Below are positions 8,580 through 16,605 of a stretch of 64,000 nt of DNA, in pieces. The notes below the pieces were generated by a model. It searched no databases. It saw only the letters and a list, made by a program, of their open reading frames with translations, and was not told where the DNA came from. Numbering within the stretch: the first letter of the stretch is position 1; the number at the start of each line of letters is the position of its first letter. A program made the translations under genes and the position numbers. The stretch is from Comamonas testosteroni (GTDB lineage Bacteria > Pseudomonadota > Gammaproteobacteria > Burkholderiales > Burkholderiaceae_C). The stretch is taken from positions 1 to 64,000 of the forward strand of contig NZ_CP129673.1 of the NCBI RefSeq assembly GCF_030505195.1. Reading direction: 5' to 3'.

Positions 8580-8912
8580 ATGAGCTGCATTCCAAATCGA
8601 ACCTCGCCCAACACTGAAAAGAGGATTGGCGCGAACGGCGGCAAGTACCAGGCACGCTTCAAAAATGCTGATGGTTCTTGGACTCCATGGTGGAACCTTG
8701 GCGGGGGATTGAATGCGTCGGATGTCGAGGTGAAGCTGGTGGAAGCTGCTGAGCAGCCGGTGGGGCCAATGTGGAATGCGTTGCTTAACTATGTTCTGGA
8801 GAATCAGAGCGAAGATCCCATGGCGCTGCTTCGTTTGTGGCGCGAAGGTTCGTTCGACGTTATTCGCAAAGAGTGGCCGGATGCGCCGAAAGAAATCTAC
8901 CCAACGGCATAA
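8580..8912 (+). CDS. Hypothetical protein, 110 aa
   Basis: It starts at 8580 after CAGGAAATC and is divergent from the SWIB gene. The product has an N-terminal sequence rich in Gly/Asn (IGANGGKYQARFKNADGSW) that looks like beta strands, followed by helices. It has no signal peptide. A strong hairpin with a T-run follows (8934-8977). Function unknown. Confidence 0.6.
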   Translation: MSCIPNRTSPNTEKRIGANGGKYQARFKNADGSWTPWWNLGGGLNASDVEVKLVEAAEQPVGPMWNALLNYVLENQSEDPMALLRLWREGSFDVIRKEWPDAPKEIYPTA

Positions 8913-8933
8913 ATTCGTTGGGAGTAGCCGGTC

Positions 8934-8977
8934 AGGTGTGTGGTCCTGGCTCTTCCGCCGGGAACTCACACCTTTTT
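8934..8977 (+). terminator. Rho-independent terminator
   Basis: A stem AGGTGTG/CACACCT encloses an inner stem TCCTGGC/GCCGGGA, followed by TTTTT. It ends the transcript of the preceding 110-residue protein gene. Confidence 0.65.
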
Positions 8978-9134
8978 GTCAAAAGAACTCTCTAGCTCTC
9001 CAAGCTGTCACGAGAGTATTCCGGTTGAACTGACCGTCTGTGCCGGTTGAGGCTGACAAGGCTGCTGGTCGATTCGCTCTTTCCTTTGCTCGCTACGAAT
9101 GGTCTACACTGCCTCTCTATTTGGAAGAGATTGC

Positions 9135-9542
9135 ATGGCAGATCCTTTTGTTCCGGGTAACTACGTTCATCATGAATGGAATGTGGGACCTTCACGTTTA
9201 ACAACTACGTCGCCACCATATGTGTTCTATCACTACACAAGAGTTGATCCGAGCACATTCGAATGCAATAAAAATGGAATGCAGACTGTACGACCTAACC
9301 CTCTAGGCAGTAGCTGTTCAACTCATTGGTGCTCTGTCAAGATTGGCAGTTACGACACCGAGTCTCTTGTAGATGCTATCGGCTTTGCTCCTGACGCTCC
9401 GATTTGGCGCATTGAGCTGCATCTGCTTCAGCAAGAGTTCGTTTATGTTCGACAGGGCTTTCGGCAAAAGCGCAGCGGTGTGATCGATTATGAAATTAAG
9501 ATGGAAGTGCCACTAACGCGCTGCACCATTGTTGCTATCTAG
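9135..9542 (+). CDS. Hypothetical protein, 135 aa
   Basis: The start at 9135 is preceded by GGAAGAG. The sequence has a VFYHYTRVDP segment near residue 30 and a later PIWRIELHLL strand. This pattern is loosely like small ADP-ribosyltransferase-fold proteins (HYT near the N-terminus), but the match is too weak to assign a function. It is convergent with umuC. 9543-9634 shows nothing. Confidence 0.5.
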   Translation: MADPFVPGNYVHHEWNVGPSRLTTTSPPYVFYHYTRVDPSTFECNKNGMQTVRPNPLGSSCSTHWCSVKIGSYDTESLVDAIGFAPDAPIWRIELHLLQQEFVYVRQGFRQKRSGVIDYEIKMEVPLTRCTIVAI

Positions 9543-9634
9543 GACGGCAATGGGTCGATTGCTGCCGGTGGTCTGTGTAAGCAGGCCGATCATCTTGCAT
9601 CGGAACGATGGTCAATTAGCACCAGCTCCTGCAG

Positions 9635-10945
9635 TCACGCCCTGGCAATTGGCGCATCCTGGAGATTCGTCGTGTAGTGCGGGGTTCTAAGCTCTTGCCT
9701 GCTGTAACTTTTCACGGTGGTGCTCGCTGTGCGCAGGCAATGTCGGCCATAGCGCTCATTGACGGCATCGACGGCCAGCATCAGGGCATGTTCTTTAGAC
9801 GACAGCGGCCCCTCGTTTGTTACGTCCGCACAATCATCAAACAGCAATTGGCCTTGGGCCATGGCCTCTTCGCGCGAGCTGATGTCCATCAGCATGACGC
9901 CTACCTTCACGATGTCATAGCCCGCTTCAAAGATGCTCCGCATTCCAGCTGCTGCGGCAGTACAAAGCTTGCGGGAGTCGTCTGTCGCTCTGGCTAGGGG
10001 TACGACGCGGGAGCGTGCGAATCTCGGGCCATCACGGAATGGGCTACTCATCGCAAATACGGAAACTGCCTTGCTCACGGAGCCTTGCTGGCGAAGCTTG
10101 CGCGCAGCATTGGATGCGAACAGACTGGCCAGCTGCTGCAACTCGTGGCAGGACTCCACCGGCTTGGCAAGGGAGCGTGAGCACATGATCTGTTGGCGCG
10201 TGCTAGAGCCTTCGACATCGATGCAAGCAATGCCATTCAGCTCGCGCACGGTGCGCTCCATATTGACTCCCCACCTTGCACGTACAGTGCCCGCATCCAT
10301 GTTGGCCAGATCCAATGCCGTGAGAATGCCGCCGTCGATCAGCTGCGCAGAGTAGCGTCGGCCTATACCCCACACCTCGTTGACGGGCGTATTCGCCATG
10401 CAGTCCCGCAGTAGGGAGGGCGCACACTGGCCAAGGTTGCATACATGGGCCAGTTCTGCGGGGTAGGTGCCTGGTCTACGAAAAGCTTGCTTGGAAATAT
10501 GGCTGGCCAGCTTCGCAAGCGTGAGCGTTTTTCCAATGCCCCCACCCATAGGCAAGCCTAGCCATTGGCCAACACGCTCTCGCATGCGCCAGACCCGCTC
10601 TGTATGGTCGCCGCGCATGTCACCCAGGTAGCTGAAGGACTCATCGACGGAGTAGGGCTTTGTGTGCTCAGCAAGGCCTGCAAGCAGGCTGTGCATGCGT
10701 GTTGAATAGTCGGAATACAGCGTGAAGTTCGCGGACAGCCCCATTAAGCCTTTCAGCTCGCGCAGATCCTTGAGCTTGAACCACGGCTCTCCCATCTTGA
10801 CCCCCAGGGCACGCGCCAGCTCGGATCGGGCCACAACAGCTCCATCGTTTGCTGAAAGGATCACATAGGGGTGTGAGCGCAGCGCAGGCCGCATGTCCCC
10901 CTCTACGGATGCGTAAAAGTTGTGAGCGTCTAAAAGGGCGAACAT
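9635..10945 (-). CDS. umuC: Y-family DNA polymerase V subunit UmuC/RulB-like
   Basis: This 436-residue error-prone polymerase carries the N-terminal catalytic motif FALLDAHNFYASVE (Asp at residue 6) and YSVDESF near residue 98, the second catalytic pair. The fingers/thumb segment GGGIGKTLTLAKLASHISK and a C-terminal little-finger region are both present. Translesion synthesis occurs with processed UmuD. It is seven bases downstream of umuD on the same strand, so the two form an SOS operon under the LexA box at 11426. Plasmid-borne umuDC/rulAB pairs raise UV survival and mutagenesis of the host. Confidence 0.92.
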   Translation of the reverse strand: MFALLDAHNFYASVEGDMRPALRSHPYVILSANDGAVVARSELARALGVKMGEPWFKLKDLRELKGLMGLSANFTLYSDYSTRMHSLLAGLAEHTKPYSVDESFSYLGDMRGDHTERVWRMRERVGQWLGLPMGGGIGKTLTLAKLASHISKQAFRRPGTYPAELAHVCNLGQCAPSLLRDCMANTPVNEVWGIGRRYSAQLIDGGILTALDLANMDAGTVRARWGVNMERTVRELNGIACIDVEGSSTRQQIMCSRSLAKPVESCHELQQLASLFASNAARKLRQQGSVSKAVSVFAMSSPFRDGPRFARSRVVPLARATDDSRKLCTAAAAGMRSIFEAGYDIVKVGVMLMDISSREEAMAQGQLLFDDCADVTNEGPLSSKEHALMLAVDAVNERYGRHCLRTASTTVKSYSRQELRTPHYTTNLQDAPIARA

Positions 10946-10952
10946 AGGGCAC

Positions 10953-11408
10953 CTATGAGGGCCGGATATTGAAACCGGGAAGCGCGTGCAAGCCAGTGCG
11001 TGCAACGCCGAAGATCTCCAGCGTCTGTCCTTCGCGGGGAACCATCTTTGGGTAGGTGGGGTTCGCGGCTTCGAGGTAGAAGCAGCCGCGCTTTCGGAGG
11101 TATTTGATTGTGAAATCCTGGTCCCAGACTGCGACAACGATATGACCCGGTTCCGGGCGTATAGCGCGGTCTACAAGTACATAGTCCTGATCATGCAATC
11201 CGGCCAGCACCATCGAGTCACCGGAGACTCGGAAGTAAAACGTCGCCTGGGGATGAGGAATCAGTAGCTTGCTGATATCAATTGGAGACTGGGAAAAGTC
11301 CTCGGCAGGGCTAGGAAATCCAGCTCTGACAGCGCCTGAGACGCCGATCAACCAGCATGGTCTGGCGTCGATTGGCAGTGGCTGTAGGGGAAGAGGGTGG
11401 GGCTGCAT
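10953..11408 (-). CDS. umuD: UmuD-like self-cleaving SOS mutagenesis protein
   Basis: This 151-residue S24-family protein has the autocleavage site AG/FPSPAEDF (Ala29-Gly30), the catalytic Ser65 in SGDSM and the catalytic Lys102 in FTIKYL. These are spaced like E. coli UmuD (Ser60, Lys97). RecA-stimulated cleavage activates it as part of polymerase V. It lies directly upstream of umuC and just downstream (minus strand) of a perfect LexA site. The start at 11408 gives a normal length with a short N-terminal arm; no strong alternative is evident. Confidence 0.92.
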   Translation of the reverse strand: MQPHPLPLQPLPIDARPCWLIGVSGAVRAGFPSPAEDFSQSPIDISKLLIPHPQATFYFRVSGDSMVLAGLHDQDYVLVDRAIRPEPGHIVVAVWDQDFTIKYLRKRGCFYLEAANPTYPKMVPREGQTLEIFGVARTGLHALPGFNIRPS

Positions 11409-11425
11409 GTCGGTTTTGCGGTGTA

Positions 11426-11441
11426 CTGTATATATATACAG
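11426..11441 (-). promoter_or_regulatory. LexA (SOS) box
   Basis: CTGTATATATATACAG is a perfect match to the LexA consensus CTGT-N8-ACAG. It lies 18 bp upstream of the umuD start, where it would repress umuDC until DNA damage. Confidence 0.9.
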
Positions 11442-11540
11442 TTTAGCAAAATGCGTGACTCAGCAAAAAGGCCATGGTCACAAGCCAGCTTTGCTGGATG
11501 TGAGCATGGCCCGAGTTTTTCGTGCGGCTTGCGGTGGTTC

Positions 11541-11930
11541 TCAGTGCAGCGTGTAGTCGGTGCTTTGTTGCTCTTGCACCAGGGACCATGCTGCACGGTA
11601 GACCGCTTCCTGGGCAACACCGTTTTGGCGCATGGGTTCAGCGGTGGTGGCCACTGCCAGCAATTCGTCGTGCGAGAACTCGCGGCTGACCTGATCTTTC
11701 TTGCTGGAATACATAACGGAGATGGCCACGGCAGTCACGCGCTTCAGAGCCAGTGTGAGCTTGTTGTTCATCAGCTCCAGCTGCTGCAGTTGATCGGACT
11801 GGTTTTCAAAGACTTGATTCAAGGTCGTTGCGGATTGTTCGTTACGGACCAAGCTGCACAGATCGCTACTGTTGAGTTGACGCAAGGCCAGTTCGAGGGC
11901 GGTCAGTTCAGCGGTGGTTTGGTTTTGCAT
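11541..11930 (-). CDS. Hypothetical helical protein, 129 aa
   Basis: It starts at 11930 with AGGT upstream. The product is almost entirely alpha-helical and Leu/Gln/Asn-rich (LNQVFENQSDQLQQLELMNNKL), with no membrane span, so a small coiled-coil protein is likely. It is on the same strand as umuD and ends 132 bp before it, but the LexA box lies between them, so it is probably not SOS controlled through that box. Function unknown. Confidence 0.6.
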   Translation of the reverse strand: MQNQTTAELTALELALRQLNSSDLCSLVRNEQSATTLNQVFENQSDQLQQLELMNNKLTLALKRVTAVAISVMYSSKKDQVSREFSHDELLAVATTAEPMRQNGVAQEAVYRAAWSLVQEQQSTDYTLH

Positions 11931-12018
11931 TGTTGAGTACCTGGAAAAGTGTCGTTCTTCGTGGCCCGTATCGGCCTCACATAAACACCATAGCCGGAGC
12001 CTCAGGAATGCAAGCTTC

Positions 12019-12165
12019 TGCCCAAACTGGCCCAATGCGAGTACTGAGCTGTACGGGGTGGCACAGGCATACTTGGCAAATCTAATTTGTTCCTCCTGGG
12101 AGCGAAAGGTGAGGTAGCTGGCCTCCACAAACAAACAGCTTCTTATTGGCCGCAAGGTCTTTTTC
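12019..12165 (+). ncRNA. Duplicated structured 5' leader, copy A1
   Basis: This stretch is similar to 14514-14660. The shared parts are a GCCCA-A/G-ACTGG-CCAATGCG-like start, a small hairpin (GTTCC/GGGAGC, loop TCCT) at about 12089, and a strongly conserved block GGTAGCTGGCCTCC then CAAACAAACAGCTT. The hairpin arms change together between copies (GTTCC/GGAAC in the other copy). It lies before the leader element at 12166. Likely a long structured leader RNA or a promoter module. Confidence 0.5.
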
Positions 12166-12197
12166 AAACCCGGATGGGCCTCTGTTGCCCTTGGGCC
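12166..12197 (+). promoter_or_regulatory. GC-rich leader element, copy L1
   Basis: It contains AAACCCGGATGGGC, then TTGCCC and GGGCC, capable of GGGC/GCCC pairing. It is followed 29 bp later by the ATG of the 100-residue gene. It belongs to a set of at least seven copies. Confidence 0.6.
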
Positions 12198-12226
12198 GGG
12201 GTCTGTCCATTTCATACGGAGTGGAT

Positions 12227-12529
12227 ATGTCAATACACGTACAACCTCAACCGCTGCAGGCCTGGGCCGTTTCCTTCACCAGTTTGGAAGGGGAGAGTGC
12301 CAAGGCTCCAACCAAGGCCAGCTACAAGGGGACCGTGCCACCTTCAAAGGATGGCGTCTATCTTGTCAATGGAAAGTTCTCGCGCTTTCTGAGCGGGTTG
12401 TGGCGAGTCCCGAGTTCTGATGTGGCCAAGGCCGCACAAGAGGTTCGGTTTGATGCTTTCTCAAGCCCTGAGTTTCGTTTTGCGCAGCGATATCGCTGGA
12501 CAGAAATCGAAGAGTGCCTGCTTGCCTGA
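12227..12529 (+). CDS. Hypothetical protein, 100 aa
   Basis: It begins at 12227 after ACGGAGTGG. The product is soluble, with a beta-rich start (QAWAVSFTSLEGESAKAP) and a later segment KGTVPPSKDGVYLVNGKFSRFLSGLW. This is the first gene of the leader-linked set (12.2-17.4 kb). Family not recognised. Confidence 0.6.
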   Translation: MSIHVQPQPLQAWAVSFTSLEGESAKAPTKASYKGTVPPSKDGVYLVNGKFSRFLSGLWRVPSSDVAKAAQEVRFDAFSSPEFRFAQRYRWTEIEECLLA

Positions 12530-12640
12530 TAAGGCATTCGGCTAGGACACAGGCAATCAATTGCCTTCACCGACTGAGTAGGGGCAACCATCCTTGATTG
12601 ATCCCTATCCAACCCTTTGAGTCCGCTTAGCGGTCTTTTT

Positions 12641-12680
12641 CAACCCCATGGGGCGATTCAGCCCCTGTGGGGGAGATCGC
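12641..12680 (+). promoter_or_regulatory. GC-rich leader element, copy L2
   Basis: CAACCCCATGGGGC is followed by CAGCCCC and TGGGGG. It is preceded by a small CCGC/GCGG hairpin and sits 25 bp before the DndC-like gene start. Confidence 0.6.
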
Positions 12681-12704
12681 CCTGATTTGATTCAGGAGAT
12701 CAAA

Positions 12705-14423
12705 ATGAAAACGCTAGACCTTTTCCATGAGGCAGCAAGTGATGTCGGGTCCACCACGGCGCTTGTTAGCGTGAGGCTGGAGTCAGCTGAGGATCGCGCT
12801 CGTCGTATCGTCTCGGACATTATGAAAGCTCGGCACATCTGTGTCGGTGCGTTCTCTGCAGGTAAAGACAGCTCGGTCCTGGCCAGCGTCATTTTGCTGA
12901 CGGGTGCCGAGCTGAAAACGCAGGGCTATGAGGTGCCACCCATCGTCATAGTTCACAGTCAGACTGGCATTGAAAACCCAGTGGTTGCAAGGTTGGCGCT
13001 GGCAGAGCTTAAAAAGATGGAGCTGTTTGCACAGCGTCATCAGCTCGATCTTCGGGTGTTGCTTGGCTATCCAGATCTGAACGACTCTTTCCCTGTCCGA
13101 GTGATTGGCGGGCGGGCGCTACCTGCATTCGCCTCAAGTCGCCCGGATTGCTCAACTGATCTGAAGGTCAAGGTGAACACTAAGCTGCTCAACCAGCTGA
13201 TGCGCTCAGCACCGAATCTCGGTGATTGGAAAGCACCTGTGGTCATGACTGGTGTGCGCCAGAACGAATCTGCAGCGCGCGATAAGCGTATTGAAGAGCG
13301 TCAGGAGTCTGCCGAAGGGATGTGGGTGAATGATCAAGGTCATCTTCGCGCGTCACCAATATTGCTTCACACCGTCGATGACGTTTGGGAGCATCTGGGG
13401 ATGTGTGCAGCTGGTGTGTATGACAGCTATAGCGATTTCTCCGACACCATGGAGCTTTACAAGGCTGCAGGAGGTTCGTCGTGTGTGATCGTTGCCGACA
13501 TGAAAATGTCGGGAAGTAGCAAACCGTGCGGAGCGCGCACAGGATGCTGGGCATGCACTCGCATCGGACCGCATGACAGATCAGCAGAGCAGATGATTGA
13601 TTCTGACTTGGTGCGCTACGGTTTCATGAAACCCTTGAACCGGCTACGCAACTGGATTGCCAACACTCAGTATGACTGGAGCATGCGGCAGTTTGTGGGC
13701 CGCTCGATTGCCAGTGATGGCTACATCGAGATCGGCGCAGACACATACTCGCCAGACACCCTGAAAAAGCTCTTGGTCTACACCCTGACTGCCGAAAGAA
13801 AGTCCGGTGTGCAGATCATCAGCATTCAACAGCTTTTTGCCATAGATGCTCGTTGGTCTTTGTACGCAATCGCCCCTCCTTTCAGCGCTTTGAAGATCTA
13901 TCTGGATCTTCAGAACAATGATGGATGGGAGGAAGCGCCGGTAGTACCAGTCTTCCCCAAAACGGACGTACCCAAAGTGGGCCGCATTCATGTGGGCGAT
14001 GATTGGTACAAGGTCACAGGCATCAAAAGCGCAGTCGGTCTGCGTGATGTGGGCCTGGAGATGTATGCAGACTCGTGCAACGTGGGCCTCAAATCCCTTT
14101 CCAACGGTGCATTGGTGTGTGACTACGAAGAGGCGGATGCTTTCTCGGTAGACGCTGTGGGAGCAGCAGACTTTTTGGAGTTCCTGGCCGAAGACTACAT
14201 TGCGAGCTATTGCGATCCGTCTTGCAGCGACTGGACTTATGGCTTCAAGACCTATTTGCGCATGGGCACAATTTCTCTCGCCACTGGCCAAAGCCGGATG
14301 ACCGATGAGATCTTGCGTCGCTCGCAATGGCGACAGGAGCATGAACTGCATGGCCAGCGCGCCTGGTTGGACCTGGAGCACAGATGCGACCAGCTCCATA
14401 CAGCGCAAATTGCCTTGCTGTGA
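12705..14423 (+). CDS. DndC-like PP-loop (PAPS reductase family) protein, 572 aa
   Basis: A PP-loop SAGKDSS at about residue 51 marks an ATP pyrophosphatase/PAPS-reductase-type domain that adenylates or activates a substrate. A Cys-rich segment at about 275-288 (CGARTGCWACTRIG) matches the GCWxCT motif of DndC, the PP-loop enzyme of DNA phosphorothioation, where such cysteines hold a metal or Fe-S centre. Residues 350-570 are a further region without a recognised domain. No dndA, B, D or E gene is near, so it is not a complete phosphorothioation system; RNA or DNA modification is a possible role. The start at 12705 follows AGGAGATCAAA. A terminator follows the stop. Confidence 0.8.
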   Translation: MKTLDLFHEAASDVGSTTALVSVRLESAEDRARRIVSDIMKARHICVGAFSAGKDSSVLASVILLTGAELKTQGYEVPPIVIVHSQTGIENPVVARLALAELKKMELFAQRHQLDLRVLLGYPDLNDSFPVRVIGGRALPAFASSRPDCSTDLKVKVNTKLLNQLMRSAPNLGDWKAPVVMTGVRQNESAARDKRIEERQESAEGMWVNDQGHLRASPILLHTVDDVWEHLGMCAAGVYDSYSDFSDTMELYKAAGGSSCVIVADMKMSGSSKPCGARTGCWACTRIGPHDRSAEQMIDSDLVRYGFMKPLNRLRNWIANTQYDWSMRQFVGRSIASDGYIEIGADTYSPDTLKKLLVYTLTAERKSGVQIISIQQLFAIDARWSLYAIAPPFSALKIYLDLQNNDGWEEAPVVPVFPKTDVPKVGRIHVGDDWYKVTGIKSAVGLRDVGLEMYADSCNVGLKSLSNGALVCDYEEADAFSVDAVGAADFLEFLAEDYIASYCDPSCSDWTYGFKTYLRMGTISLATGQSRMTDEILRRSQWRQEHELHGQRAWLDLEHRCDQLHTAQIALL

Positions 14424-14427
14424 CAGC

Positions 14428-14472
14428 AAAAAGCCCAGCTCGATCCTTACAGGGATTGGCTGGGCTTTTTTT
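14428..14472 (+). terminator. Rho-independent terminator
   Basis: AAAAGCCCAGC pairs with GCTGGGCTTTT around an inner GATCC/GGGAT stem and is followed by a T-run. It lies immediately downstream of the DndC-like gene. Confidence 0.8.
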
Positions 14473-14513
14473 ATTCTGGCAATGAGCTACGGTGCTTTGT
14501 CGTGACGAAACAC

Positions 14514-14660
14514 CGCCCAGATTGGGCCAATGCGCAGAGGCCGAAGACCATGCGGTAGGGGCATACTGGGCAGATTGATTTTGTTCCTTTCGGAACGAAA
14601 ACGTGAGGTAGCTGGCCTCCGCAAACAAACAGCTTTTTGGCAGGCCTCGCGGCCTTTTCT
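14514..14660 (+). ncRNA. Duplicated structured 5' leader, copy A2
   Basis: Second copy of the element at 12019-12165. The hairpin GTTCC-TTTC-GGAAC at about 14583 shows base changes on both arms relative to A1. The block GAGGTAGCTGGCCTCC then CAAACAAACAGCTT is nearly identical. It again precedes the leader element L3. Confidence 0.5.
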
Positions 14661-14692
14661 AACCCAGATGGGCGACAGCTGCCCTGAAGGGT
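14661..14692 (+). promoter_or_regulatory. GC-rich leader element, copy L3
   Basis: AACCCAGATGGGC, then GCTGCCC and AAGGG. It lies about 31 bp before a short 38-codon reading frame. Confidence 0.55.
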
Positions 14693-14722
14693 GCTGCGCG
14701 CATCTTCAACCCGCGAAAGAAG

Positions 14723-14839
14723 ATGATCGCCAGTGAGCATTCTTTTCACAAACCACCCGATGAGGGATGGACCCATCAAGCTGTGGAAGCCGTAGCCAAG
14801 CCCACCGAGGCCTGGGACGCGTTCCTCGTTTCTCAATGA
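14723..14839 (+). CDS. Possible small protein, 38 aa
   Basis: A short reading frame starts at 14723 after GAAAGAAG. It encodes MIASEHSFHKPPDEG, then WTHQAVEAVAKPTEAWDA, ending FLVSQ. Amino-acid composition is protein-like. Its position after leader copy L3, as with every other gene in this set, is the main reason to believe it. It is too short for a firm call and no family is known to me. Confidence 0.4.
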   Translation: MIASEHSFHKPPDEGWTHQAVEAVAKPTEAWDAFLVSQ

Positions 14840-14916
14840 ATAGGCTCCTCAGGAGTCTGACCCAGTAGCGACTGCAAATGTGTAGTCGCTGAATCTGTTC
14901 TTTCCCAACTTTCTTC

Positions 14917-14958
14917 AACCCTATGGGGCGCTGTCTTGCCCTATGGGGCGCGGTGCCC
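14917..14958 (+). promoter_or_regulatory. GC-rich leader element, copy L4
   Basis: AACCCTATGGGGC, then TTGCCC, TATGGGGC and GTGCCC. It lies 26 bp before the start at 14985. Confidence 0.6.
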
Positions 14959-14984
14959 TTTCACTTCCCCACGAAAGGAATCCC

Positions 14985-15971
14985 ATGTCCAAGCACTTCA
15001 TCAAACAAACGAGCGTCAATGGTGTTGAACTGGTTCTTGAATGCGGTTACGACCGCCCAACGGAATCGTTCTTTGCCAACATCAGCTCTGAGGGTGATGT
15101 CTACTACACCTCACTAGCAGAAACTGGGCCGAAAGACTCGGGCTGGTTGCTCACTGTGACTGCGAAGCATGGTCTGGTTCTCCCTCAGAAAATGATGGAG
15201 TCCCTGGCCATGGAAGCGATGTTCGGCGGCAGTAATGCTGTCACCGAACATGATGCTTACACACAGACGGAATCCGACAAGCACTTGCTGCTGCTGGGTT
15301 TTCGTCAACAGATGCCTTCGATGTTGCCTGTCGATAACCCCGTGTGGGTTTGGTACACCGACAACGACGAAGGATTGGGCCAATATGCTTTGCTGCAAAG
15401 CAAGGGCTATCAAGCCTATGTGCCTAGTTTGCTGTGCGATGTCTTGCCCCAAGGGCTTGACTGGCCGGTACCCGATGAACAGGACTTGCTCAAGCACCTT
15501 GAAGTGATGCAAGTGCGTCTTTTGAAGGGCGCATATCAGGAGCATCCAGGCGAAAGCGTGAACGCGGTACTGCACCGCATTCTCGGGTTCGTGCCCGCAA
15601 TACTGACCCTCGAATCCAAGTTGCACGTTCTCTTCTCCGAAGAAGAGTTTGAGAACGAAAGGCAGGGGTTTTGGGAAGGCGATTGCTGGGGGGCTTTCAC
15701 CACTGCGAAGGTCTACGAGCAGTGCGATGAGCCTGCTAAGGATGGCGAGCACTTCATCTCTGTAAGCAAGGCCTATGACCTGCTGCGCGGTGAGCTGGTC
15801 AAGATCCAGACTTCTGGTGTCAAAAGCATCAGCGATGACGATCTCTGCGCCTCATGCGGCCACTGCAACTATTGCCCAGGCGATATGAGCAGTTGCAGCA
15901 AGGGCTGGCCTGGATATCAGGATAAGGATGGCTATGTGAAGGTGTGCTTTGCATCTGATGTAGCAGTCTGA
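14985..15971 (+). CDS. Hypothetical protein, 328 aa, Cys-rich C-terminus
   Basis: The start at 14985 follows CGAAAGGAATCCC. The middle contains no recognised domain. The C-terminal 45 residues hold CASCGHCNYCPGDMSSC, a likely metal-binding or disulfide cluster. The gene lies in the leader-linked set and has no close neighbour on the other strand. Function unknown. Confidence 0.65.
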   Translation: MSKHFIKQTSVNGVELVLECGYDRPTESFFANISSEGDVYYTSLAETGPKDSGWLLTVTAKHGLVLPQKMMESLAMEAMFGGSNAVTEHDAYTQTESDKHLLLLGFRQQMPSMLPVDNPVWVWYTDNDEGLGQYALLQSKGYQAYVPSLLCDVLPQGLDWPVPDEQDLLKHLEVMQVRLLKGAYQEHPGESVNAVLHRILGFVPAILTLESKLHVLFSEEEFENERQGFWEGDCWGAFTTAKVYEQCDEPAKDGEHFISVSKAYDLLRGELVKIQTSGVKSISDDDLCASCGHCNYCPGDMSSCSKGWPGYQDKDGYVKVCFASDVAV

Positions 15972-15989
15972 AACGAAAGCTTTTTGTTT

Positions 15990-16020
15990 AACCCGGAAGG
16001 GCGTTGTCGCCCTCTGGGCC
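15990..16020 (+). promoter_or_regulatory. GC-rich leader element, copy L5
   Basis: AACCCGGAAGGGC, then GTCGCCC and TGGGCC, with a GGGCG/CGCCC hairpin. It lies 27 bp before the gene at 16048. Confidence 0.6.
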
Positions 16021-16047
16021 GCGCCTTTCCAATTTAGGAGATTGGAA

Positions 16048-16509
16048 ATGAACGCATTTAGCAACGAACCCCAAACCATCACTGTGATTGCAAAGCTCAT
16101 CGTGACAACACCAGCAGGCGCGGCTTTTGAAAATCGCTTCAAGAACCAGGCTGATACGGTGGAATGGATGAAGGCATGTTTGAACTGCAATGCCAACCAC
16201 GCAAAGGTTGATATTGAGCCACTGTGCGCAAGTGACGACCCCGCTTTTCAAGCGCAGATTTCTGCACTGAAGGAAGTGACCGACACATTGAACACTGGAC
16301 TGGGATCTGAGGACCAGGAAGAAGACCCCACGCCGGAACAGCTTGCCGCCCTCTCACGCTTTGCGAAGCGTGCTGGCGCTGACTGGAAAGGCCGACTGTC
16401 AGCCGCTTGGACTTCGGGAAAGGATGCGACGATGCCCGATGGGCATCTGTTGCGTCAACTTCGCAATCGTCTTGGCCCTGAATGGCTTATGAGCTTTACG
16501 CTGCCATAA
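16048..16509 (+). CDS. Hypothetical protein, 153 aa
   Basis: It starts at 16048 after TAGGAGATTGGAA. The N-terminal half looks like a beta-alpha fold (ITVIAKLIVTTPAGAAFENRF). The C-terminal half is helical, with a Trp/Arg-rich end (RLSAAWTSGKDATMPDG) that could contact nucleic acid. Family not recognised. Confidence 0.6.
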   Translation: MNAFSNEPQTITVIAKLIVTTPAGAAFENRFKNQADTVEWMKACLNCNANHAKVDIEPLCASDDPAFQAQISALKEVTDTLNTGLGSEDQEEDPTPEQLAALSRFAKRAGADWKGRLSAAWTSGKDATMPDGHLLRQLRNRLGPEWLMSFTLP

Positions 16510-16550
16510 GGCGGCGGGGTTCATAGGTCAGGAAAGCGAAGATATGTTTA

Positions 16551-16579
16551 AACCCGGATGGGCCTTGCCCTTCCGGGGC
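16551..16579 (+). promoter_or_regulatory. GC-rich leader element, copy L6
   Basis: AACCCGGATGGGCC, then TTGCCC and TTCCGGGGC. It precedes the gene at 16606. Confidence 0.6.
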
Positions 16580-16605
16580 ATGCTCATCCTCAAATGGAAT
16601 CTGGC

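Noticed and set aside
14471..14836. A 121-codon minus-strand reading frame in the 14.4-15.0 kb gap
   Set aside because: It covers the terminator, duplicated leader and leader element and has no ribosome site. It is almost certainly a shadow of these conserved elements.
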